From an uncultured Bacilli bacterium (GTDB taxonomy: Bacteria; Bacillota_I; Bacilli_A; RF39; UBA660), in the NCBI GenBank assembly GCA_934086315.1, contig CAKOHZ010000002.1, positions 302,757-366,756 of the forward strand: a stretch of DNA of 64,000 nucleotides, read 5' to 3'. This document shows, one piece after another, positions 17,558 through 25,114 of this stretch. A program made the position numbers and the translations under genes. Within the stretch, counting starts at the first letter, position 1, and each line of letters begins with the position of its first letter. Below the pieces are notes generated by a model, which worked only from the letters and a program-made list of their open reading frames with translations, searched no databases and was not told the origin of the DNA.

Positions 17558-19510
17558 ATGAGAAAAAGAAAAATATTAAAAACATTTATAACATTATTAC
17601 TATTATTAATAGAACTAATAAGTCTTTGTTTCTTTACCTACTCTTTAGTTCTTTACAAAGGAGTAGAAACTTTCTATAGAATATATGGAGTAATAATTCT
17701 AGTATACTTCTTCTTATTCCTGAGTTATCTACTTCTTAGAAGTATTAAAAAGAAAACAACAAGATCATTCATCATACCTGCAATTTTAACAGTAATAATA
17801 ATCGGATGTGAATTTGGCGGCTACTACTACTTAACTAAAATATATAAATCAATTGATGCATACAGTGATACAACAAATACATATTATAGTTCACTAGTTA
17901 CATATGATAAATCATTAAATACACAAAAAGATTTAAGAAATAAAAAAATTGGTATAGTAAATGATACAAAAGATATTGAAGGAAATATACTTCCTAAAGA
18001 ATTAATTAAAAAATATAGCTTAGATTCATCAAATGAGATAAAAGAATATGATTCAACTATTGAATTATTACATGCTCTAAAAAACAAAGAAATAGATGCA
18101 GCATTCTTTAGTAGAAACTATGTAGATATGTTCTATAGTCTTGAAGGATATGAAAACATAGAAAGTGAAACTAAAGTATTACTTGAAGACTCTAAAGTTT
18201 ATGAATCAAATGAAGAAAACATTAAAAGTGAAACAGCTTCTTTAGATAAACCATTCACAATGTTATTTATAGGAGTTGACTCATCTAAAGATGGTGTTAC
18301 TTCAGGATACAACGGAGACGTACTTTTACTAGCTACATTTAACCCATCTACTCTAAGAGCTACAATAACTTCAGTACCAAGAGACACTTATATCAAAACA
18401 GCATGTTCAAATGGAAGTTATAGAAGAATAAATACTACTACTTGGGGAAGCTCATCTACTTGTGCAGTTAAAACAATAGAAAATCTATTTGATGTAGATA
18501 TTGATTACTACGCTAAAATTAACTTTAAAGGAGTTGTATCTCTAGTAGATGCAGTCGGAGGAATTGATGTAGATGTTCCATACTCTTTCTGTGAACAAAA
18601 TAGTTCTAGACAATGGGGAGACAATACAATATATGTTAAACAAGGTAAACAACATTTAAATGGTGAACAAGCACTAGCCTTAGCTAGAAATAGACATGGA
18701 TGGCCCAAAAAATGTGCTGATGAATGGAATCAAGGAACAAGAAATGACTTCGTAAGAGGTAAAAATCAAATGAAGATTATCATGGGAGTTGCTGCTTCTG
18801 CTACTAAATTAACAGATCCAAATCAAGCTATTTCAATACTTGAAAAAATTAAATCAAACTTCCAAACAAATATAACTACTAAAGATGTATTATCACTTTA
18901 TAGTCTAGCTAAATCAATAGTATTAAATGACAGTACTAACCTAGTAAATCTTCAAAGAATGCAACTTAAAACATACAATGTTTGGGGAAAAGTATATGAA
19001 CCTCAATCAAAAGGATATCCAGCAGTACAAGTTCCATATCAAGGAAGTATTGATGATATTAAAAAAGAAATAAAAATCAATCTAGGTAAAACGACTCCAG
19101 AATTAGTAAAAACAGCATCATTTGACTTAAATAACCTATATGAAGACACATTAATTGGTCAAGGAAAATATACTACTCCTACAGTAAACACACTTAAAAA
19201 CTTATCTAGTTACTCTGTATCAAGCATAAAATCATACGCAAGTAAAAATAAATTAAAAGTTAAATTTGTAGATTATAATAACAACACTGAAGTATCAATA
19301 GATAGTTGGGGAGATTATGTATTCCATAGTCAAAAAGAACATGTAGATACTTTAATAGATCAATTAAGTTCATTAACTATATATGTCAAAAAACAAACAG
19401 TAGTTAAACCTTCAGAACCAACAACACCAACTGAACCTACTACTCCTACTACTCCAACCGAACCAACAACACCAAGTGAGGGAACAACTACTGAAAATAC
19501 TGAAGCATAA
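17558..19510 (+). CDS. LytR-CpsA-Psr (LCP) family cell-wall polymer ligase with extra ectodomain
   Basis: Three transmembrane helices occupy about residues 6-90. Residues about 125-215 resemble half of a periplasmic binding protein (DLRNKKIGIVND and LKNKEIDAAFF). The LCP catalytic domain (about 230-420) shows MLFIGVDSS, SVPRDTYI with the conserved Arg/Asp pair, INFKGVVSLVDAVGGIDVDVP, and LALARNRHG. LCP enzymes transfer undecaprenyl-linked teichoic acid or other glycopolymers to peptidoglycan. The C-terminus is a Pro/Thr/Glu tail. A GTG nine bases upstream is in frame, but the ATG at 17558 is preferred. It likely completes the pathway of TagO, TarIJ and TagGH. Confidence 0.88.
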   Translation: MRKRKILKTFITLLLLLIELISLCFFTYSLVLYKGVETFYRIYGVIILVYFFLFLSYLLLRSIKKKTTRSFIIPAILTVIIIGCEFGGYYYLTKIYKSIDAYSDTTNTYYSSLVTYDKSLNTQKDLRNKKIGIVNDTKDIEGNILPKELIKKYSLDSSNEIKEYDSTIELLHALKNKEIDAAFFSRNYVDMFYSLEGYENIESETKVLLEDSKVYESNEENIKSETASLDKPFTMLFIGVDSSKDGVTSGYNGDVLLLATFNPSTLRATITSVPRDTYIKTACSNGSYRRINTTTWGSSSTCAVKTIENLFDVDIDYYAKINFKGVVSLVDAVGGIDVDVPYSFCEQNSSRQWGDNTIYVKQGKQHLNGEQALALARNRHGWPKKCADEWNQGTRNDFVRGKNQMKIIMGVAASATKLTDPNQAISILEKIKSNFQTNITTKDVLSLYSLAKSIVLNDSTNLVNLQRMQLKTYNVWGKVYEPQSKGYPAVQVPYQGSIDDIKKEIKINLGKTTPELVKTASFDLNNLYEDTLIGQGKYTTPTVNTLKNLSSYSVSSIKSYASKNKLKVKFVDYNNNTEVSIDSWGDYVFHSQKEHVDTLIDQLSSLTIYVKKQTVVKPSEPTTPTEPTTPTTPTEPTTPSEGTTTENTEA

Positions 19511-19511
19511 C

Positions 19512-19545
19512 AAAAGAGTTCAAATTTTTGAACTCTTTTTCTTTT
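19512..19545. terminator. Bidirectional terminator between LCP and sufB genes
   Basis: A ten-base stem AAAAGAGTTC (19512-19521) and GAACTCTTTT (19530-19539) has T-runs in both directions. It sits between convergent genes. Confidence 0.85.
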
Positions 19546-20865
19546 TTATAAATGTAAATTATTCTTAATAAGTTGATTTAATTCAACTGCATACTCCATA
19601 GGAAGTTCACTTCTAAATCTATCTAAGAATCCAAGTACTATCAACTCAGTTGCTTTTTCTTCACTAAGTCCTCTACTCATTAAATAAAATAATACTTCAT
19701 CACTTATCTTAGACACAGTTGCTTCATGTTCTATGTTTGATGTTATATTATTACATGTATTAACAGGTATAGTGTCACTCTTAGATATGCCATCCAATAT
19801 TAATGTATCACACTTAACCATAGCTTCACTATTACTAGCAGTACTTTTTATATCTACTTTACCTCTATATGTAGAATTTCCTCCATCACTAGCTATACTC
19901 TTAGATACTATATTACTCTTAGTATTTTTACCTATATGTATCATACGAGCACCAGTATCTTGTATTTGACCTTTCTTAGCTACGCCAATTGTTATACATG
20001 TACCACTTGAGTTATCGCCTTTTAAAACACAGCATGGATACTTCATAGTAATCTTAGAACCAATATTACCATCAATCCATTCCATTAGTCCGCCTTCATC
20101 AACTAAAGCTCTCTTAGTAACTAAGTTATACACATTAGTTGCCCAATTTTGAATAGTTGAATATCTACACTTACTATTCTTTCCTACATATATTTCTACA
20201 ACAGCTGCATGTAAAGATGACTCACTATAAGTAGGAGCAGTACATCCTTCAACATAATGAAGACTTGAGTTATCATCTACTATTATTAAAGTTCTTTCAA
20301 ATTGACCCATATTTTTACTATTAATTCTAAAATAACTTTGAAGAGGTCTATCTAAATGAGTATTCTTTGGTATATAAATAAAACTACCACCACTAAATAC
20401 AGCACTATTTAAAGCAGCAAACTTATTCTCATGCATATTAACAATCTTGCCAAAGTACTTTTCTACTATATCCTTGTGTCCCCTCATTGCAGTCTCAATA
20501 GATGTGAATATTACATTCTTACTTTCAAGTTCTTCTATCATATTATGATATATTACTTCGCTTTCATATTGTACTCCCATACCACCTAAATGTTTTTCAC
20601 TCTCAAGTACACCTAAATCAGCAAGTTCATCAACAACAGGCTTAAGTACATTATTCCAGTCACTCTCGATTTTCTTATCTGCATCATTACTTTTATAATA
20701 AACTATTTTATCATAATCTAAAGTTACATCAGGACCAAAAGAAGGATTATCTTGCTTCATAAAACTTTCATAACCTTTAAGTCTAAAGTCTTTTATCCAC
20801 TCTTCTTCTTTTTTTATATTAGAAATCTTAAGAACATTTTCTTTTGTTAAACCTACTATTTCCAT
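19546..20865 (-). CDS. sufB: Fe-S cluster assembly scaffold protein SufB
   Basis: This 439-residue SufB-family beta-helix protein has GGSFIYIPKNTHLDRPLQSYFRIN, LHYVEGCTAP, a central right-handed beta-helix, and C-terminal EHEATVSKISDEVLFYLMSRGLSEEKA. The conserved Cys (in GCTAP) and late Glu/His residues expected for cluster assembly are present. SufB with SufC and SufD forms the scaffold on which [4Fe-4S] clusters are built. It is the last gene of the csoR-sufCDSUB unit and is followed by a bidirectional terminator. It is slightly shorter than typical SufB. Confidence 0.96.
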   Translation of the reverse strand: MEIVGLTKENVLKISNIKKEEEWIKDFRLKGYESFMKQDNPSFGPDVTLDYDKIVYYKSNDADKKIESDWNNVLKPVVDELADLGVLESEKHLGGMGVQYESEVIYHNMIEELESKNVIFTSIETAMRGHKDIVEKYFGKIVNMHENKFAALNSAVFSGGSFIYIPKNTHLDRPLQSYFRINSKNMGQFERTLIIVDDNSSLHYVEGCTAPTYSESSLHAAVVEIYVGKNSKCRYSTIQNWATNVYNLVTKRALVDEGGLMEWIDGNIGSKITMKYPCCVLKGDNSSGTCITIGVAKKGQIQDTGARMIHIGKNTKSNIVSKSIASDGGNSTYRGKVDIKSTASNSEAMVKCDTLILDGISKSDTIPVNTCNNITSNIEHEATVSKISDEVLFYLMSRGLSEEKATELIVLGFLDRFRSELPMEYAVELNQLIKNNLHL

Positions 20866-20879
20866 ACATTCTCTTCTTT

Positions 20880-21308
20880 CTATTTATCTTCGTATATTTT
20901 AATTATATTTATAATTGCTTTACTTGGAAGTAATGCACAATTCTTACGATTAGGTTGTAAGTATATTTCATCATACACGTTTAACTCTCCGAGTAAATCT
21001 TTATCATATTCTTTTTCATTAATCATATTTTGATAATTAGTAATTATCTCTTCTGCTTCACTTATTGTTTTACCAATAACTTTTTTAATCATTATACTAA
21101 CAGCAGAAGTGCATATCGCACAAGCTTCTCCATCAAATCTAGCATCCACTATTTTATCATCTACTATCTTTAACATTAAATCTATATTATCTATACATGA
21201 ATCACTATTAGTATTTTTAAGAATATAACTTTTATCATCAACAAGTCCCCTATTAACAGGATTTTGATAATTATCAAGTATTATCTCTCTTTTAATTTCT
21301 TTATTCAT
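20880..21308 (-). CDS. sufU: Sulfur-transfer protein SufU
   Basis: The 142-residue IscU-like protein has the three expected zinc/sulfur cysteines, in DSCID (near residue 37), GEACAIC and NRKNCALL, the last near the C-terminus as in SufU. SufU accepts persulfide from SufS through zinc-ligand swapping and passes it to the SufBCD scaffold. The SufU-specific insertion between the Cys motifs is present (IGKTISEAEEII). The gene abuts sufS (zero-base gap), consistent with one operon. Confidence 0.93.
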   Translation of the reverse strand: MNKEIKREIILDNYQNPVNRGLVDDKSYILKNTNSDSCIDNIDLMLKIVDDKIVDARFDGEACAICTSAVSIMIKKVIGKTISEAEEIITNYQNMINEKEYDKDLLGELNVYDEIYLQPNRKNCALLPSKAIINIIKIYEDK

Positions 21309-22505
21309 CTATATCACCACATCATATAATTTATCACTATTTTTAAGTGCTTCTACTAACTTATCTACTTCTTCAAATGTATTATAAATATAAAAACTAA
21401 TTCTACAAGTATTTTTAATACCTAAATCATCTTTTAATATTTTAGCACAATGATTACCTGCTCTTATAGCTATACCATATGTATTTAGATATACTGATGT
21501 ATCTTGAGCAAACACATCTTTTATATTAAATGCTACTATTCCACTTTCACTATTCTTATTATATATAATTATATTATCCATATCTTTAATTTTAGATAAT
21601 AAGTACTTTTTAAGCTCTACTTCATGTTTATGAATATTATCTACTCCGATACTAGTTATATAGTTAATTGCTTCTTTAAGGCCTATTACTTCAGCTATGG
21701 GAGGTGTTCCTGCTTCAAGATTAGTTGGAAAACTTTTTATTACATAACATTTATCACTTTCAAAACTTTCATTCATGCCTCCTCCATACTTAAGAGGTAC
21801 TAAATCTTTTAAATATTCACTTTTGCCATAAAGAACACCTACTCCAGTAGGGCCACACATCTTATGACCACTAAATGCTAAAAATGATACATTACTCTTC
21901 TCTACATCTATATTTATATGAGATACACTTTGAGCAGCATCAACAACAAAATATAAATTATTCTCTTTAGCTATCTTACCAATACTTTCTATATCACGCT
22001 TGTCCCCTATTACATTAGATACATGAGCTATACTTATTACTTTAGTATTCTTTGTAATAGACTTTTTAACATTCTCTAGAGTTACTTCATAATTCTCATC
22101 AAGTGGTATATATTTAACAGTACATTTACCCATCTTTTCAAGAACAAACCAAGGAAGTACATTAGATGCATGTTCACTCTTAGTAATTAATACTTCATCA
22201 TCTTTATTAAGTATGTTTTTAAAGTATCCAAAAACTATTGTATTCATGGAATCAGTAGTTCCACTAGTAAACACTATTTCATCACTACTTTTAGCATGAA
22301 TAAAATTCTTTACTACTTCTCTAGTTTCATCATACTCTTTGTTAGTACGCATCGCATTATCATAGTCACCTCTATGTATATTAGAAGTATACTTACTATA
22401 ATACTCCACCATCTTATCTATAACACATTTAGGTTTTAAAGAAGTTGCACTATTATCAAAATATATTAATTTATCATTTAATGCTGGAAAGTCTTCTCTA
22501 TTCAT
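21309..22505 (-). CDS. sufS: Cysteine desulfurase SufS
   Basis: This group II PLP-dependent cysteine desulfurase has YFDNSATSLKPK near the N-terminus, HRGDYDNAMRTN, the PLP lysine in FSGHKMCGPTGVGVLYGK, and the catalytic Cys in RAGNHCAKILKD. It mobilises sulfur from cysteine as an enzyme persulfide for SufU. A TTG-started extension to 22517 is in frame, but GAGGTG lies directly before the ATG at 22505, so 398 residues are preferred. It overlaps no regulatory site and is coupled to sufD. Confidence 0.94.
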   Translation of the reverse strand: MNREDFPALNDKLIYFDNSATSLKPKCVIDKMVEYYSKYTSNIHRGDYDNAMRTNKEYDETREVVKNFIHAKSSDEIVFTSGTTDSMNTIVFGYFKNILNKDDEVLITKSEHASNVLPWFVLEKMGKCTVKYIPLDENYEVTLENVKKSITKNTKVISIAHVSNVIGDKRDIESIGKIAKENNLYFVVDAAQSVSHINIDVEKSNVSFLAFSGHKMCGPTGVGVLYGKSEYLKDLVPLKYGGGMNESFESDKCYVIKSFPTNLEAGTPPIAEVIGLKEAINYITSIGVDNIHKHEVELKKYLLSKIKDMDNIIIYNKNSESGIVAFNIKDVFAQDTSVYLNTYGIAIRAGNHCAKILKDDLGIKNTCRISFYIYNTFEEVDKLVEALKNSDKLYDVVI

Positions 22506-22513
22506 AACACACC

Positions 22514-23113
22514 TCAAATCTTATCTATTTCTTTTTCTAAAGTTTCAATTATTTCTTTATTTTCACAATTATTTACTAAGAAACTTTTAATTAACAAGTC
22601 ATAACTTACTTTCTCACTAATACCTCTACTCATTAAATAGAATAATATTTCATCTTTAAATTTGCCAATATAAGCAGAGTGAGAACTTACTACATCATAG
22701 TTATCTATTAATAATTTAGGAAGTATGGTACTCTTACCATCTTTAATATTAAGTATTTGATTCTTTTGATTACATTCACTCTTATCACTTTTATTTGGTA
22801 CATACCCTGTAATATCAAAATCTAATTCATTATCTTTAACATTTACTCCATGATTATATATATTACTTATAGTTTTACTACTATTATGATTTACTACTAT
22901 TTTATATTTATGATCATCATAGTTAATAGTACTATAGTGATATTCTACTTCTGAATTTTCTCCATTTAAATTAACAATTATATCATTATCTATATTTATT
23001 CCATATTGATACACTACTAATTTAGAGTTCTCACTTACATTATAAATTCTACTTTGATTAGTTTTATCTACTATATATAATTCTTTATTTTCTTTTATAT
23101 CTACTGTTTCCAT
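22514..23113 (-). CDS. sufD: Shortened SufD-like scaffold protein
   Basis: At 199 residues this is less than half the usual ~420-residue SufD. It retains the C-terminal signature: beta-helix strands, then LPKLLIDNYDVVSSHSAYIGKF, and the helical FYLMSRGISEKVSYDLLIKSFL. This end parallels the FYLMSRGLSEEKA end of SufB. The N-terminal helical domain and most of the beta-helix are missing. The reading frame is intact, the SD and spacing to sufC (2 bp) are normal, and the position between sufC and sufS is that of sufD. It is probably a minimal functional SufD that pairs with SufB and SufC. Confidence 0.82.
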   Translation of the reverse strand: METVDIKENKELYIVDKTNQSRIYNVSENSKLVVYQYGINIDNDIIVNLNGENSEVEYHYSTINYDDHKYKIVVNHNSSKTISNIYNHGVNVKDNELDFDITGYVPNKSDKSECNQKNQILNIKDGKSTILPKLLIDNYDVVSSHSAYIGKFKDEILFYLMSRGISEKVSYDLLIKSFLVNNCENKEIIETLEKEIDKI

Positions 23114-23115
23114 GA

Positions 23116-23853
23116 CTATCCTCTTTCATGATATCCATGTTTCTCTGTATCAAATGCTAAATCCATATTACCTGTTTTAACAATCTTACCATTATTCATA
23201 ATATGAACATAATCTGGATTAATATATTCAAGTATTCTAGGATAATGTGTAATTATAAGTACTGAAGTATCTTTATTTTCTTCTCTATATTTATTAATAT
23301 TTTCACATACTATTCTAAGACTATCTACATCAAGTCCACTATCTATTTCATCAAGTATTATAAATTTAGGTTTTAACATCTTAATTTGTAATACTTCATT
23401 CTTCTTCTTTTCACCACCAGAAAAACCTTTATTCAAATGACGATATAACATATCTTTATCAAATTCTAAATCTTCTATTGATTTATTAACTTCATCAAGA
23501 AACTTAAAGTAATCTATATTTTCACCAGTTATTTCTCTACTAGCAGTCTTTAAAAATTCACTATTAGTAACACCATCCACTACTGTAGGATCTTGCATAG
23601 CCAAGAATATTCCTTTTTTAGCTCTTTCGTTTACTTTTAGATTCCTAATACTTTCACCATTAAAAAGTATATCTCCATCTGTAAGTTCATATTTATAGTT
23701 ACCCATTATTACCTTAGATAATGTACTTTTACCAGTACCATTAGGCCCCATTATCGCATGTACTTCTCCATCTTTAATATCAAGAGAAAGTCCATCTATT
23801 ATATGTTTATCTGAATCTTTAATTTTAACACTTATATTTTTAATCTCTAGCAT
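23116..23853 (-). CDS. sufC: Fe-S assembly ATPase SufC
   Basis: This 245-residue ABC ATPase has Walker A GPNGTGKST near residue 36, the SufC-type signature FSGGEKKKNEVLQ, Walker B KFIILDEIDSGLD, and ITHYPR with the H-loop. It energises the SufBCD scaffold. FSGGEKKKNE is diagnostic of SufC versus other ABC proteins. It follows the csoR-like gene after 9 bp and is the first structural suf gene. Confidence 0.97.
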   Translation of the reverse strand: MLEIKNISVKIKDSDKHIIDGLSLDIKDGEVHAIMGPNGTGKSTLSKVIMGNYKYELTDGDILFNGESIRNLKVNERAKKGIFLAMQDPTVVDGVTNSEFLKTASREITGENIDYFKFLDEVNKSIEDLEFDKDMLYRHLNKGFSGGEKKKNEVLQIKMLKPKFIILDEIDSGLDVDSLRIVCENINKYREENKDTSVLIITHYPRILEYINPDYVHIMNNGKIVKTGNMDLAFDTEKHGYHERG

Positions 23854-23862
23854 ATTCCACCT

Positions 23863-24171
23863 CTAATATAATTTCTTAAATAAATCCATAGCTTCATCTA
23901 TAGCTTTATTTTCACCCTTTAATATCTTTTTAGTAACACATGTCTCCAAATGACTTTTTAAAAGTGTATTACCAAAACTTTGTAATGATTTAGTTATTGC
24001 TGATACTTGTATTAACACATCTTCACATTTACGTTCACTCTCAAGCATTTGTCTAACACCTTTAATTTGCCCTTCAATAACATTAAGTCTCTTTATTAAA
24101 TCTTGAGTTTCTTTCTCTGTTCTATGAAATGAATTCATACACATACCACAATTCTTACACTCTTCTCTCAT
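23863..24171 (-). CDS. csoR: CsoR/RcnR-family metal-sensing repressor leading the suf operon
   Basis: This 102-residue DUF156 helical repressor contains Cys49, His74 and Cys78. The C-x24-H-x3-C spacing equals the Cu(I) site of CsoR, while RcnR and FrmR use different ligands. An additional N-terminal C-x2-C-x2-C (residues 5, 8, 11) is unusual. RLNVIEGQIKGVRQML is the conserved helix 1 that contributes to DNA binding. The gene heads the operon csoR-sufC-D-S-U-B, and a G-tract operator lies in the promoter spacer (24191-24213), so autoregulation is likely. Persulfide sensing (CstR type) is the main alternative. Copper attack on Fe-S clusters makes copper control of suf sensible. Confidence 0.85.
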   Translation of the reverse strand: MREECKNCGMCMNSFHRTEKETQDLIKRLNVIEGQIKGVRQMLESERKCEDVLIQVSAITKSLQSFGNTLLKSHLETCVTKKILKGENKAIDEAMDLFKKLY

Positions 24172-24187
24172 TCAAATCACCAAAAAT

Positions 24188-24216
24188 ATTATACACCCTG
24201 GGGGGGTCTATGTAAA
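24188..24216 (-). promoter_or_regulatory. suf operon promoter with CsoR-type G-tract operator
   Basis: Minus strand: -35 TTTACA (24211-24216), exactly 17 bp of spacer, -10 TATAAT (24188-24193). The spacer holds a C/G tract with seven consecutive G on the plus strand, flanked by ATA..TAT-like ends (24191-24213). This matches the architecture of CsoR/RcnR operators (A/T-rich inverted flanks around a G-tract). A 7-G run is striking in this AT-rich DNA. Confidence 0.82.
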
Positions 24217-24227
24217 GCCTATTTCTA

Positions 24228-24545
24228 GTTTCATTCAAACTAACATATAATACTTATAGTTTTATCATCTAATCTATCATATTCTTTTATTGATAATAAC
24301 TCAGTATAATAACTTCAAGATAATTTGGTTGCAACTAGCGACCATTTATTATTAAAGAAAAATAAATAAAACTGTCTAATTCTTATTAATGTTCTTTCAT
24401 CATAATTTTTACCAGCATCATATAATATTTTGTTATTAATTCATTTTTATTAATTGAATATTCTTTATTTCTAACTATATTTTCTAAATGTCTTTTTGTA
24501 AGTCTTCTCTTCTTCACTTGAACAGCATAATAAATTTCATTTATA
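24228..24545 (-). pseudogene. Decayed DUF1016 (YhcG-like) nuclease fragments
   Basis: On the minus strand, 24240-24425 reads I-L-Y-D-A-G-K-N-Y-D-E-R-T-L, IRIRQFYLFF, NNKWSLVATKLS, then a TGA where the family has Trp, then SYYTELLSI and EYDRLDD. This is the DUF1016 N-terminal pattern (KWSxxxTKLSWSHYxELL). Upstream, 24440-24545 reads NEIYYAVQVKKRRLTKRHLE and NIVRNKEYS. That resembles the segment that normally follows the WSHY motif, so pieces are duplicated or rearranged. Frameshifts and stops show it is dead. DUF1016 genes are PDDEXK nucleases often found with defence or mobile DNA. Confidence 0.65.
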
Positions 24546-24581
24546 TCTTTTATTAGTACAAGTATTTACAATGAGTTAATT

Positions 24582-24605
24582 GTGGCACCAATGGTGCCAC
24601 TTTTT
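24582..24605 (+). terminator. Orphan GC-rich hairpin terminator
   Basis: A perfect eight-base stem GTGGCACC (24582-24589) and GGTGCCAC (24593-24600) with an AAT loop is followed by five T. No plus-strand gene lies upstream, so it may end a small RNA or be a remnant. Confidence 0.65.
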
Positions 24606-24807
24606 CATTCTTAAACACATTATAAAATTTTCTCATTTTAAATAATTAAAAAATATCTAATTTAAATTAATTAGATATTATAAAATATAAGATTAAAATA
24701 AAATTTTATAATTAAGATCTAAAAAATAAATAGATTATCGCAAACGAAGACATTCATAAACCTAATTTCATAAGAAAAAACAAACTAAAAAATAAAATAT
24801 AATAATT
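24606..24807. other. AT-rich spacer, no gene seen
   Basis: No ORF or promoter is convincing here. One inverted repeat (AATATCTAATT ... TTAGATATT, about 24650-24680) is visible. Confidence 0.5.
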
Positions 24808-24836
24808 TTGACATTAATTTTCTTGTATGTTAAATT
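24808..24836 (+). promoter_or_regulatory. Promoter of the type I toxin mRNA
   Basis: A perfect -35 TTGACA (24808-24813), 17-bp spacer, -10 TAAATT (24831-24836). A 12-nt palindrome CACTTCGAAGTG (24838-24849) spans the predicted start site, and could be an operator or a 5' hairpin. Confidence 0.75.
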
Positions 24837-24856
24837 ACACTTCGAAGTGCTTGTTT

Positions 24857-24910
24857 AGGTACCACCTCAAAACCTAAGACTATATATTTTACCCTAATAA
24901 GGAGGTGGTA
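24857..24910 (+). promoter_or_regulatory. 5' leader sequestering the toxin Shine-Dalgarno
   Basis: TACCACCTC (24860-24868) is perfectly complementary over nine bases to GAGGTGGTA (24902-24910), which contains the SD. A competing hairpin TTAGGT (24855-24860) with ACCTAA (24872-24877) would hold the anti-SD in its loop. AGGTACCAC (24857-24865) is also complementary over nine bases to GTGGTACCT (25033-25041) in the 3' region. Such 5'-3' pairing and SD masking are typical of type I toxin mRNAs. Confidence 0.75.
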
Positions 24911-24912
24911 TA

Positions 24913-25005
24913 ATGAAGAAAAAAGATTTGCTAATAGTAGTTCTTTTAGTAATCATTATTTTATTAATCATCTTAGATAATATCTTAGATTATAATAAAA
25001 CCTAA
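24913..25005 (+). CDS. 30-aa hydrophobic peptide, candidate type I toxin
   Basis: The ORF encodes 30 residues: a charged start MKKKD, a continuous hydrophobic helix LLIVVLLVIIILLIIL, and a polar tail DNILDYNKT. This matches the general plan of Fst/Ldr and TxpA-type membrane toxins, although no family-specific sequence is claimed. It has the ideal SD GGAGGT six bases before the ATG, its own promoter (24808-24836), a leader that can mask the SD, and a terminator at 25081-25114. A convergent antisense transcript overlaps its stop codon. Expression would insert a small helix into the membrane. Confidence 0.78.
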   Translation: MKKKDLLIVVLLVIIILLIILDNILDYNKT

Positions 25006-25101
25006 CTCACTAGTAGTTAGGCAACCCAAACCGTGGTACCTGACTCATGGGGTCAAGTACTTCACTATCAATAATATAACATAATTTACCCATAAAGTAA
25101 A
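24992..25101 (-). ncRNA. Candidate antisense RNA antitoxin
   Basis: Minus strand promoter: -35 TTTACT (25096-25101), 17-bp spacer, -10 TATATT (25073-25078). The predicted start is near 25066. The RNA would contain a nine-pair hairpin (25036-25044 with 25052-25060) and end at a seven-base stem terminator CCTAACT/AGTTAGG (25001-25021) followed by TTTTATT. One position of the first hairpin is a G-U pair in this strand but a C-A mismatch in the other, supporting the minus strand as the functional RNA. It overlaps the 3' end of the toxin mRNA. Direct repeat AAAACCTAA (24869-24877 and 24997-25005) lets the antisense RNA also pair with the toxin leader, as in the par/fst system. Confidence 0.7.
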
Positions 25102-25114
25102 TTATTTTTATTTT
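25081..25114 (+). terminator. Terminator of the toxin mRNA
   Basis: A nine-base stem ATAATTTAC (25081-25089) and GTAAATTAT (25097-25105) is followed by TTTTATTTT. It overlaps the antisense promoter region. Confidence 0.78.

Noticed and set aside
24300..24330. UGA read as Trp (Mycoplasma-type code) in the DUF1016 remnant
   Set aside because: sufD and tarI end at UGA with normal overlaps, and Trp is UGG elsewhere, so the standard code applies and the UGA marks a dead gene.
25028..25045. GTGGTACC motif resembling a T-box antiterminator
   Set aside because: The rest of the T-box consensus and a downstream regulated gene on the plus strand are missing; the segment is better explained by pairing within the toxin mRNA and antisense RNA.
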